Below, piece after piece: positions 1-11,500 of a stretch of DNA of 64,000 nucleotides. Source of the stretch: Dillenia suffruticosa. Lineage: Eukaryota > Streptophyta > Magnoliopsida > Dilleniales > Dilleniaceae. The first letter of the stretch is position 1. Each line of letters begins with the position of its first letter. The notes beneath the pieces are model-generated. The model worked only from the letters and a program-made list of their open reading frames with translations, did not search any database and was not told the origin of the DNA. The stretch is from positions 7,032,501 to 7,096,500 of the forward strand of contig JAVTVX010000013.1 of assembly GCA_033439265.1 (NCBI GenBank). Direction: 5' to 3'. Both the position numbers and the translations under genes were made by a program.

Positions 1-1114
1 TGACATGTTTTCCTTGGCACATCATCCTAAATACAGGGAAAATTAGTAAATCAGTGTTTAGGAAAGGGCAACACCAAATAATACAAAATGGTTGAAAACC
101 TTATTTGTCAATCAAGGAAAAGCAAAAACAATAGTAGTTTAATGGAAAACAAAATTTGTATTTCAAAGTTACTCCAGAATCCAACACAAGTTCAATTATT
201 TGAGCAAAAGAATTTCATCAAATTTTATGCACTTTGCTAGCACTTTATTTGTGCCTCTGAAGACGAATGACCAATACAAGCAAAAAAAAATTGATATTAG
301 GAAAAATAAATAATTAATTAGTTTGATATATGATTGTCTAGAAAATTAAGATAGAAAAAATGCATGTGAAATTTAGGTTCAAGAATGCCCTGCAACAAAC
401 CTTGCAAATTTTATTGTGATTTCTCTTAATCAATAGTCAATGAACTATAATCATCTTTCCCAAATCCAATGTCAATCTACTAATTCAAAAGTCCAACTTT
501 CCATATCCTGAATCTAAATTGACAAGAAAACCTTGTTTACAATCACCATTTCTCCTCCGCATGTAGGCAGAGTGCAACTAGACATTTCTTCTAGGCATTT
601 TCTCAAAATTCCAAGATTGCTCAACTTTAGCATTAGGTGTGAAAAAAAAAAAAAAGGAAGAAAAAGGCAAAACAAGCAAGACAGAGAGACAGAGATTTTT
701 GTGGATAACAAACATAATAGAAGGACCGTAAAACATGATTATAATTTCTCACATGATACCCACTTTCTTAATCATATCTAAATCACGCAAAAAAATTATT
801 TATTTAGTCTTATTAATTTTTCTAGCTTGTGTTCTTTTCTATTGATATTTTGTATGGGCATCTGATGAGTGATTTGCAAGTTACTTTAACAGAATATTAT
901 CCCAAACAAATGCAAGCAATTATAAAAACAGATATCAAGACAATAGAAAAAGAGAATTTTTTACATGCTTGCAAGGAATTCCAAGTTTCTTAAGCTTGAG
1001 GCTACAAGTCACGAGCAATTTCTGAAAGTCACCAATATCTAGAGAAAACCCACGTTCCCCACTAAGTGGCATTCTATCTCTATCCAAACAAAGAGAAGAA
1101 ATCTCAAATGGCAT
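1..1114 (-). CDS. Probable 5' end of an unrecognised gene running off the left edge
   Basis: On the minus strand an ATG at 1114-1112 opens a 50-codon frame (start MPFEISSLCLDRDRM) that stays open to 965, where CAT|GTAAAA gives a plausible splice donor at a codon boundary. At the window edge a TATTTAG|GATGATG acceptor starts a second open piece (26-1) reading DDVPRKTC. The two would join in phase and leave the window. I do not recognise the family. Nothing here shows a signal peptide or a membrane segment. The 1115-1330 stretch upstream would be its leader and promoter and contains a (GA)n tract. The evidence is only frame, splice-like sites and a non-random peptide, so this remains a guess; other exons could lie in the gap. 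Confidence 0.33.
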
Positions 1115-1394
1115 TCGGTAATGGAGAATTCTGTAGAGGGTTCAAAATTGGGATGAAGAAGAGTTTTTGATATTTGATATAGTGATTTTTGTGGTTTAAT
1201 TGAAATTAAAAAAAAATAAAAAGATTAATGGAGAGAGAGAGAGCTATGGCACTTTCTGTTGACAGAAATTAAGGAAGGGCATGTGGGTTTTACGCACAGA
1301 AGAGAAAGAATACAATGCATTTTTGTGGTTTAAATAATATTAATATTTAATTTATAAAGATAAAAATAAAATAAAAAAATTGTTTCTATCATCG

Positions 1395-1530
1395 AAATAA
1401 AACTTAACAAACGTGGCAGTGCCACGTCAGCACATTGGTAACAAGGCAATGGCATGCCACGTAAGCATTTGTTTGGCAACTTTGTGCGTGACTGGTGCTG
1501 ACGTGTTAATTGATACGTTAGCAACTATCA
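1395..1530. repeat. ACGT-core palindromic repeats, block 1
   Basis: Several copies of a GCCACGTCAGCA-like motif in both orientations, including a perfect hairpin ACGTGGCA-G-TGCCACGT near 1411-1427, plus gcatgccacgta and gtgctgacgtgtta. The block lies between the left-edge gene and the TORTIFOLIA1-like gene. TGACGTG and CACGTGGC cores are known bZIP (G-box/ABRE-like) sites, but the arrangement looks more like part of a degenerate transposable element. Confidence 0.5.
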
Positions 1531-1844
1531 CCACGTTGAAAGCCATATAATGACCCAAGTCGGCTTTTAACCGCCAGATTTAATGGAAGGACTAGCAATG
1601 ATACTAAAATGGATGAAATAAATAAAAGATAATTACATGTCAAGTTTTTAAATTTTATCATAAATTCACAAATTAGTTCTTAAACTTTAAAACATTACGA
1701 TTAAAAACCTAAACTTCAAAATTCATAACTAGTTAGTTTTTTGGTTAGCAACGACACAAATCTGGGCATTAAATACTGATGTGGATTATTGTGATAGATG
1801 ATGTAGTAGTATATTTTCTGACTTGGCTTTCAGCATGACAAAAA

Positions 1845-1937
1845 TTGCTGACGTGTCATCTGACACATCAGCAACATGCACTAACAATGCTGCCATGTCA
1901 GCACCATTGCTAACGTGGCATGACACGTCAGCAATGG
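1845..1937. repeat. ACGT-core palindromic repeats, block 2
   Basis: Two long near-perfect palindromes. The first (1845-1874) has arms TTGCTGACGTGTCA and TGACACATCAGCAA. The second (1904-1937) has 17-bp arms beginning CCATTGCTAACGTGGCA, with two mismatches. Between them are related half sites (gccatgtcagca). The same motif family occurs in block 1 about 400 bp away. The intervening 1640-1800 is AT-rich and resembles dispersed-repeat sequence; I see no gene in it. Confidence 0.6.
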
Positions 1938-2998
1938 ACAATTTTTTTCCTATTTTTTAAAATCCTGGTTATCATCTTCTTTAGCCGAGCTTTTTGAGAC
2001 ATAATCATCAACCCAAAAAATTTTCTCCCCACAAAACTACCCAATTTCACCGGAAGATGATGATTCTCTCTTCTCCCTCTCCGTCTTCTCGAACTTAATT
2101 GTAGGTTCTCCTTCATGTGAAGTACATAGCTGCTTACGAGATTTAGTTTGGACTCAGAGAAAGTTAGATAGAGAGTAAAAAAAACTGTGAGAGAGAGAGA
2201 GAGAGTGCATGGGTTTTTCTCTTTTCAACTTTATTTGGACATTTGGGGTTTTAGGGAGATGAGAGAGAGAGAGAGTGTGTTTTCAAGAGAGAGAGAGAGA
2301 GAACATTCTTTTTGACTCAGTACTGAGATTGCTCCATCTTAGAATTTTCCCCGAAGAAATGGTATTGGTATATATTCTTCCAAATAGGAAAATTCCACTA
2401 AGAGGATTCTATTGGCCTCGTGTATTTCATTTTTGTTTCCTTGATTTACCCTTCATGGGTCATTAATTGAGCATGATGATGAGCACTTTGAATCCTGAGT
2501 GTAAGCTGTAAGGGCAGTGGGTGTTCAGAGCTTCAAATCATGGCTAAAGATGAACAAAAGGAAGGGGGTGAAGGCGACGAGGAAGAAATTCCAAAAATTG
2601 TAGAAGTTAACACAGGAAGACCCAAATCCAGAACCATGAGAGCCAACATATGGGTTTTGAAATCTAGTGAAATCCCAAATTATTCCCAATCTCTCTCCTC
2701 TCCTCTTTCATGCCAAATTCCATCCAAATTGTCAACACCCACTTGCAGAAATTGCCAGGACAACATGGGTTTTGGACTTTTAGACAACAAAAAATGTCAG
2801 TTTTCTTCAACACAAAGCACTCCAAGATTTGTATATACCCGGAGTAAATTGGAAAACTAAGTAAAATTATGGACAAATGCTAAAACAAAATAGTCGTGAT
2901 CCCGTGCCTTACAAAAGAAAAAATTAGGGGTGAATAATGTTGGTAAACCCTAATTTGATGAAATTTATCATCAATATTTAAATATATGTTACATACCA
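1938..2998. other. Intergenic stretch without a supported gene
   Basis: Contains (GA)n tracts around 2188-2205 and 2262-2302. There is also a short plus-strand ORF (2540-2860) with an acidic start and no recognisable domain. No splice sites or homology support it as a gene. Confidence 0.4.
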
Positions 2999-3366
2999 TA
3001 TTAAATCACAAATCAATACAAGACAAATTAAAAAAAAAACGCATCCGATTCCATTGAAACCAAATGTCTATCCAAATCTAGGGTTTTATCTTTCAGATTA
3101 GTATGTATCCTTAGATTTTTTCTCTTTGAACGATGGAGAGTCAGAAAGTTAATTATGACATGTATAATTTAAAGATCATAACCCTTTTAAAGTATGTCCT
3201 AGATGCTATATTAAATCACTAAGAAATGCCAGATAAATCAAAAAAAGCATACCTGATTCCATTAAAATCAAATGTTTGTCCAGATCTTAAGTTTGGTTGG
3301 TTTCCCTCCCTAAATGATAGGGACTCACAAAATTAATTATGACACGTATAATCTGGGAGCATAACC
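2999..3366. repeat. Imperfect tandem direct repeat, period about 211 bp
   Basis: The segment from 2999 (tattaaatcacaaatc...) recurs from 3210 (tattaaatcactaaga...). Matching order is kept across both units: gattccattRaaaYcaaatgt, then a gaYggRgActca-like block, then aattaattatgaca and gtataat. The units are clearly diverged, so the duplication is old. The sequence looks like retrotransposon LTR or leader debris; no coding content. Confidence 0.55.
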
Positions 3367-3432
3367 TATTTGTCCGTGATTTCAAAATCATCATTTATCT
3401 TTTTAACTCATTGTCACGTAATAGAAAAACTT

Positions 3433-3434
<2 letters not shown>

Positions 3435-3477
<43 letters not shown>
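3435..3477. repeat. (AT)n microsatellite
   Basis: Uninterrupted alternating AT for about 43 bp. The rest of 3480-4100 is AT-rich spacer with no gene that I can support. Confidence 0.95.
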
Positions 3478-3481
<4 letters not shown>

Positions 3482-4099
3482 GTCCTATATTAAATGTATC
3501 GCAATAAATCACTTTTATTATGATTATATTTTAAATAATCTTTTAAATATATAATTATTTTATATATTAATCTAACACTGAATCAAAAAATCCAACAAAT
3601 AATGCTTATCACAAAACTAAAATTAAAAATTTAGGAATGGTTGCTAAAAGTAGAACCACAACAATTAGGTGAAGAACTTTGAAACAATGTCGGCTTTTGC
3701 CTGAATAATGGTTTTTACTATTTGACAAAATGATTGAATTACCTACATCCAGTAAACTCGTTTATCTTTGGTCGACCCATTTTCTTCTTTGACCCTTTCG
3801 AGAATGAGAGAGGAGGGAGACATTGGAATCTGACACTTCTAAAAGGTCTGTTTTTGACAGGTCTCTTGTAAATATCAATTATAGGTTTCAAAATCAGTAA
3901 AGAGAGTGAAAAACAGAAGAAGTAGAAAAATAATAATAATAATAATAAAAATAAAAAACCAATAAAATTAAAAAGAGTGATCTTAACTTTGTTAATAACT
4001 TTGGTTAATATGTTATTAAACATTATTGATGACATTAACAAATAAAAATTATTTTGTAATGATATCAAATATTTTAAAGTTTAATTAAACTCTTTTAAA

Positions 4100-4265
4100 T
4101 TAAATGATTGGACACTCTGTTTCTTTAATCAGAGATTTTAAATTTGAGTTTTAAGAATAACGAAAAAGAATTTGAGAAAATTAATCTTAAAATAAATTTT
4201 ATAATATTCGAATCAGATTAATCAGATAAAAATTAGATACTGACCGTAAAAAAAATTAGATACCG
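4100..4265 (+). repeat. Dispersed repeat, copy A
   Basis: The order tctttaatcagagattttaa, gagttttaagaataacgaaaa, aatttgagaaaattaatc, attttataatattcgaatcagattaatc, gataaaaattagatac is shared with the reverse complement of 39190-39350 (copy C). Its end (gatacc...gactaatccgaat) is shared with 15601-15800 (copy B). This is a transposon-derived family of unknown class, about 40-90 bp upstream of the TORTIFOLIA1-like leader. Confidence 0.6.
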
Positions 4266-4329
4266 ACTGTAAAAAAAAAGAAAAAAAATTTTTAAAGTTC
4301 AGTGTTTTTGTAGACTTCGAGACGCAGCG

Positions 4330-5510
4330 GAGAGATGAAAGCAAAACACTGCGAAGAGAGAGAGGAAAGGCGTGAGAGCAGATTCGCATTTGGCACAGAA
4401 GGACAAAGCCAAAAAAGCGAACAGAAGGTGGGACCCACACCCTTACGCTCCCCGCTTGGCCCCTCAATTCGAACTCCGCTTCGAAAGCGCGAAAGCTCAT
4501 GCCTTCCCCCATTTCATAAATTTTTCTTTCTTTTTTTGGGGGAAAACCTCACCTTGAAACTGCAACTCCTGAAATTCCAAATTAATCTCTCTCTCTCTCT
4601 CTCTCTCTACGGATGAGATTTTCTCGAAGTTATACACAGGTGAGTGGGATTCGTTCTCTTTTCGTTTATTTATTAATCTCCAAATATCTCCTTTTCTTTT
4701 TCATTTCATTACTGTACGAATTCAAACATCTATCTTTTTCATTTGTTTTTGGTTTTCAAATTATTGTTTTATTAAATCCAATGCCATACGGAAGAGAGCA
4801 CAGGGTTTTGTTTTTGTTATCATCTTTCCACATTTGAAAATGTGTTAGGGTTTGTATTCTACTAATCTGAGCTTCTCTGCTTTTATTTGATTTTTTTTTC
4901 TTTTTTGATTTGCTTTTGACCTGTTTTGAACTGAATCTACGCCCAAAATTAGGGTTTCTGATGTAAAAATTGCTTATCTTTCAGTTGTTTAAGGATCTTT
5001 CTTTTTTGCAAGTTTAACATCTTAAGCTTGACGTGGTCTGATATTTTCTTGAATCCTGAACTCGTATACCTCCCCTTCATTTTACATTGTGAGTGTGTGT
5101 GTATTGACAATTTAATTAGTGGGAGATCGAAAGCTTCAATTTTTAAGCGGAAACCCTAATTTTGGGCATAAATATAACAGGAATTAAAGTTCTAGATCTT
5201 TCAATGCAGATCAAATATCGAACATATATCGCACACTTTATATGATCACCTAGCCATAGTCTTACTTAAGTTTATTGGGTGTTATTTATCTGTTGGGTCT
5301 CTGTGTGTGTAGTTGTACGATGACGAATATGTGTCTTCTTTTCTACTTGAACTGAAATGATGACTTCTATGTTGGACTTTTTTTATCTTCAGCACAACCT
5401 TTTTGATGTATGATCAGCATACTGTATATCCAGCTACAGCAATATGTGGATGGTGTTTCCATTTTGAAAGATTTGAGTGTGGGCTTTGAGAACAGAAGCT
5501 AAGTTTAATT
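4330..5510 (+). promoter_or_regulatory. 5' leader of the TORTIFOLIA1-like gene, with a leader intron and uORFs
   Basis: A CT-rich tract (4589-4608) of the kind common in plant leaders precedes a splice donor CACAG|GTGAGT at 4639/4640. A matching acceptor TATCTTCAG lies at 5392, giving a 753-nt intron in the 5'UTR. In the spliced leader an ATG at 4613 reads across the junction for 15 codons (MRFSRSYTQHNLFDV, stop). ATGs at 5406 (27 codons) and 5444 (7 codons) give two further short uORFs before the main ATG at 5511. The transcription start is not known; 4330 is only an estimate. Confidence 0.55.
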
Positions 5511-8500
5511 ATGTCACTTAAGATGATGAAGACCCACACCCATTTGAAATCTAAAGGAACCCCAAGAGTTAACCCCCACCAGGTTATTTTTGAGCTTAAG
5601 CAGCGAGTGGTCCTTGCATTAAACAAGCTCGCAGATCGTGATACTTACCAAATTGGGGTGGAGGAGCTTGAGAAAACTGCCGAGTGCTTGACCTCGGAAG
5701 GGATTGTTCCCTTCCTTTCTTGCATTCTGGATACTGATTCAGAGCAAAAGAGTGCTGTTCGTAAGGAATGTATCAGAATGATGGGTGTTTTAGCATGCTT
5801 TCATGGGGCTATTATTGGACAACACCTTGGGAAAATGGTTGGGAGTATTGTCAAACGCCTCAAGGACCCAGACTCTGTTGTGAGGGATGCTTGTGTGGAA
5901 ACTTTTGGTGTTCTGGCTTCAAAACTAGGTAGTGGTGGCGGTGAGGGTGGTGGAGTCTTTGTGATGTTAGTGAAGCCTCTGTTTGAAGCCTTAGGTGAGC
6001 AAAACAGACAAGTGCAGTCTGGTTCAGCATTGTGTTTAGCAAGGGTGATTGAAAATACCACTGATCCTCCTGTGCCTATCTTGGAGCGGATGATGACTCG
6101 AACAATCAAATTACTCAAGAACCCTCACTTTATGGCAAAACCTGCTGTTATTGAATTGAACAAAAGCATTCTTATGGTGAGTACAGTATAAGTTCCGCGT
6201 CCAAGCTGCATCATTTCACAAATGCGCTTTCTTTGCCATGATTATGGTTCAATTAACTTGTTATTTTCTGTTGTTTCATTTGCTATTGCTTGCCAGATAC
6301 TAATCGTATGTAATGTCTTGAAAGCTGGGTGTTTGTGTGTTTTTAAGTGGCATTCCTTAAGTTTCTTTTATGAATTCAGGCTGGAGGTGCGCCAACACAT
6401 AATACTCTGTCTATTGCAATCACTAGCATCCAAGAAGCTCTTAAGAACAGTGACTGGAATACACGAAAAGCTGCTTCTGTTGCATTAGGGGACCTTGTTT
6501 TGAGTGGTGGATCCTACTTGGGGTCCTTCAAGGCTTCTTGCATCCGTTCCTTGGATTGCTGTCGATTTGATAAGGTCAGTTTTGAATTTCTGATCACTAT
6601 GAGGTTAAGTTGGGTAGGATCCATCAAGATTATTTTTTGTTTACCTTAAAATAGGTGAAACCGGTTAGGGATGCAGTTCTGCATTCTCTCCAGCTGTGGA
6701 AAAGCACCACGGGGTCTGATACTCCTGAACCATCAGAAGCTGGATCCTCTATTAAAGGTTCAGTCACTGGCAACACTCACCTTATTATGCAAAGAGTTCG
6801 CCATTATAGTGGCTTCATATCTTAACATAGTCTTTTGCTTTACTTTTTGTGATTGTGCTCACATAAGAAAATTCTGTGGGTATGACTTGATTTGGTACTT
6901 TTTTGCGACATTGTTTGCTTAGGACTTGTGCAACTTGTAAGTATTACATTTCTTCTGATATATTTGCTTGACAAGCCAGATGTGAAGTTAGTTTCTTTGC
7001 TTAGGAGTATCTTGCACTATAAGTTATGAATTGTTGACTACGAGAAGTACTTGGAATCATGTGGTGTGAGAGGAGATGTACATGTCATGGCATATACAAA
7101 CTACTTTGCTCTTATGTTGTAGAAAATAACTTCTGGTAGTCAATAAAATTGATAATTTTGAATATCAGGAGTCAAATATTCCATTTTTTTTTTCATTTTC
7201 CTGTTACAATTATATTTAACAAAAAGACTAAAATTTTACTGAGATTTATCAGTGTCACTGAGTTGATGGAAATTGATGTTGTGCAAATCCTAATTCTTTC
7301 ATATTGTTATTGTCTTGGAAGTTGGTCTTATTATGTTTAACTAGCTATTGAAATACTTGTACAGAAAATCTATGTGGAGGTGATTACAGTGATGTTACTA
7401 GTGTCAGTGATTTTGGATGGAAGGATGCGACGCTCAAGAAAATAGCTGGCGATTCTATAAATAAAAGGAGCCCTCTCTCTACTAGAAAAACATGTCAAAA
7501 CTTTATGGAAACCCCCCAGTGTTGTAAACTTGATGATTGGCATGTTGAAATTGCAGTCCCAAAAACCAAGGTCATTCCTTCTGCAGATGCTCACAATGAA
7601 GAATCCGAAGGTAGTTCTGTCACTAAGATGGTGGAGAGAATGAGTGCTGATGTTATAAGTATGCAGGACAGTGGGTATGATTATGTGCCAAGGGATGATA
7701 AACAGGACTGTTCTTCAGTCTCCAATCTTGTCATAGATAATTTTGAGAGCAAGCATTTGGCCTTTTCTCATGACCATAGTGACGATGGTGGTCTGGTGAA
7801 GCCAATGGGAAGAAATCGGGAATTTGCAGTTGAGGATATCAGTTGTGAGGAGCGGATGTGCTTTTCCAAGATGCAGGATCGTCAAAGTCTGGAATCAACA
7901 ATCACAGAATCAAGCTCCAGAGCTATTTCAGGGTGTTGTGTGCAAACTGCAAATGAAATGGTATCCATTCGAAAGCAACTCTTGGAGATTGAAAGTAAAC
8001 AGTCCAGTTTAATGGAACTTTTACAGGTGATTATTTTTTCACACACACAGGTTTAGTTATTGGACGTTTTTGGGTAAATGAAAAATGAGATTTTCTGGTG
8101 GCCACGGACCCTGGTCACGTAGAATATTTCACGACACTTCTGCACATGGCATAATTGCTTTGGCCTTTTCTCTTGAAACCTCATTAGAGCCACATTTCAA
8201 GTTATCTTGAATTTTAAGGTTGTCAAGGTTAAAAGTGTCTGTGATTTGAAATCTCATTACACTGCACAAAGTGATTCCAGGTTATTTTTTCCACCATCAT
8301 CTTATGTTGTGTAAACAATTTTCAGGTGTTCACAACAAATACAATGGAGAGCCTGTCTGCGATACAGTCAAAGGTGTTAGGATTGGAATATGTGGTTGAT
8401 AAAATAGCTGAAGGCCTTGTTCATGGAAGGAAAAGTCCAGATTTGGCTACTAACAAACTTCTGAAAAGCAAAACTGTAGCCTCCCCTAGAATTTCAACTT

Positions 8501-11500
8501 CCAGTCCTAGACCATCCGTGGATATTCGCAATAGACAGTCTTCAATTTTGCCTTCAAAAGATAGAGAAACTGTGGAGGAAACATATACAAGGAGCAGATT
8601 GAGCAATTTTATAAAACAAGATGCAGATATATGGGCTGATCCTACAGCAAAGGTTAGTAGAAAGCCAGTGGGAAGGAGTCTATCAAAGATCTCTGGACAA
8701 GAAACACCTAGCATGGCACAGAGTGACAGAAAAATGGAACCTGTCCGTTCTTCAACTTATAATGCTATTGCAAGACAAAATGGAATGCATATCCTGTGGA
8801 TACGTGTAAAGGGGTTTTTGCGCAAGGGAGACCTGGACTCAGCATATACAGAAGCTCTCTGTTCTGGTGATGAACTTGTCCTGATTGAGCTTGTGAACAG
8901 AACTGGTCCTGTTCTGGAAAGTTTGTCTCATAGAACTGCAAATGATGTTCTTAGCACTTTAGTTTCCTACTTTCTTGAGCAGAGGTTCATGCACTCTATT
9001 ATTCCCTGGCTTCAGCAGGTAACTTTGTTTTCTTTCTCATTGTTAATTGGGATTATTCATTGTCATATCTTTCTTTTCAACATCTTGCTTCATAGATTCT
9101 TATGTTGTGTTTGGTAGATAAGGTATCCTACCAATTGGCTTGTTCAATAGGTGAGATGTTGTGAGAATTGGTGAGTTCTAAGACTCTTGCCTCCTTCATT
9201 CTTTTTGAGCCCCCCCTTTCTCAACAAATAGGCGAGGATTCGTGACTTTTGGTGAGAATGTGTATTCAAAGTTGGAAGTATCGTTTCTATTTTATTAGTT
9301 TAATGTCCAACCATCCTTATTTTCTTAATCTAGAATTCTCCTTTAAAATCTTGATAACCCATGCTTCGCAGCAGGTAAATGGAATTAAACTCTTAAAATA
9401 TTTTGCCATTTTATGCTAATTTATATTTTCTAGATGATCCCTTCATAAGTTGGTTTAAGTTGAATATGGCACTCATCCTATTTTAAAATTTGTATGAAGT
9501 TTATAAAATTTTCAGTTATTACACATAATTTAATAAAACAAAATTTTGAGCATCAGATGTATGAATCTGTGTCATGTGTAAATTTTAACTAATAAATAAA
9601 ATTTAAACTTCTCAATGAAATCAAGATATCTTTTGATACATTATTATAATCAGATAATATGATATAATGAAGTATTTAAAGAGTTTTTACTTTTTAGTAA
9701 ATTTAATCTCTATATTTAGCATTGACATTATTCTAGCAATTCATAAATAAAATTCTGACATTTTATTAAAATTGTTAGCAAAGTTACTTCTTTAAAAATT
9801 GTAAATTAGAAAAATAATTACTTTGTAAAGAAATTAAGAGAATCATATTTTTTAATATGTGCATACTTCCACTTTAAAATAAAAACTAACATTGTAAATA
9901 GTGTGTTTTAAAAAGGATTTTTTTTCCTTTTATATTTATATATATATTTTTTATAAAAAGTCTGGCAGGATCTGGAACATTTGTTTTTTCCTCATCTGCC
10001 TCCATTTTCTTCTTCCCTTTGCCTCTTCCTCCATTTTCTTTTTCTTCCCCCAGGCTCTCTCTCTCTCACCTCCATCAATTGACAGAGGCAGAGATCTGTT
10101 GCGAATCAGTTGATCAATCTCTCTCTCTCATTCCATTTCTCTCTCTCTTTGTTGAAGATTGAATATTGATGATCCACAAAGAAAAAATCAGTGATTGAAA
10201 GAGAAAACAAATGACCAGATTAATTGACCTGCAAAATGATTCTTTGTAGGAAAATGACCAGAATTACTCAGAAAGCATCTCAGACATTTTGAGAGAAGAA
10301 GAAAACAGATTGATGAAAAACAAAGAATTTCTCAAATAGTGTGTGCAAAATGGTCCTCAATCTTTTCTCTCTCATCTTGATCAATTAATAATCGATCTTT
10401 GCCGCAGATTGATCAATCTCTTCTTATGAACACAAATAAATTCACAAATGAATGAGATTTGTTACCCTTGCAAAAATCTTGGCTATGTTTTATTGGGAAG
10501 AAGATAATCAACAAAAGGCTGTGTTTTGGAAATTTTGGTTGAGCTCAACATATTTTAATCTATTTCTACTTTGTTTTATTTCATGTAAATTATTTTTCAG
10601 AAAATAACTTTTGGCAGAAATGCAGAGTTTTGCAAATTATGATTATAGAAATATTATTTTGAAAAATAAAACCTCATACTTAATCCCTGTAGTGAAGCTA
10701 ATTTCTACTTTCAGAACGGTGCCAAACTCTTCACATTCCAAACTATACTCGTTTCCCATATGACACGTGTTAAGAACCTAACAATAGCATTGACTAGAAT
10801 AGAAGGAGAAGACCTATTATTTCTGTAGAATTTAAGCACTGCGGTTTGTAAATAATTATAGAAAATAATATCTCAACATTTTTGTTTTGAGCATTCTTGA
10901 CATGGTATTTTAATATAAAAACTCAATCTTTTCTTTTACACTAACAAGAAAAATTAACTTTTGACACATTCACCAATTCTTTCTTGTATACTAGAAAATA
11001 ACAATATCTTAGACTCTCATTGGTTCTCTTGTATTCCAACCAAAAAGGGATAAGAAAGTCTCATTCTCTTTTCGCCAATTCTTGCTGAATCTTATGTATC
11101 AAGCACAACACTCTTAAGTGTTGAATATGATATAGTCAGAAGTTACAATATCATGTGTACAATATATATTCTCATTCTTACCATTCTTGTGATTCTTATG
11201 CCTAACCATAGAAGTATGTTTATGCACATAAGTACCTTGACTTTTTCACAGCTCAGTGATAAAAGCAATGAGTGCTGTGACTAAATTCATCTTTAGCTTT
11301 AGAATGATAAATATAAGCTTACTATCTCTCTCTCTCTCTCTCTTCAAACCCCCCCAAAAAAACCTCCTTTTTTTCACTAACATGCATCATTTATGGAAGT
11401 AGTTTTAACAGAAAAATGCTTATTTTTAAGTTATAATATATACATATATATAATCGGTCTCCACAATTTTGAACTTTTAGAATGGATAATTGTTTCACAA

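Noticed and set aside
2540..2860. 106-codon ORF starting MAKDEQKEGGEGDEEE
   Set aside because: No recognisable domain, no partner exons, and the second half is low-quality Ser/Pro text. The acidic start alone is not enough.
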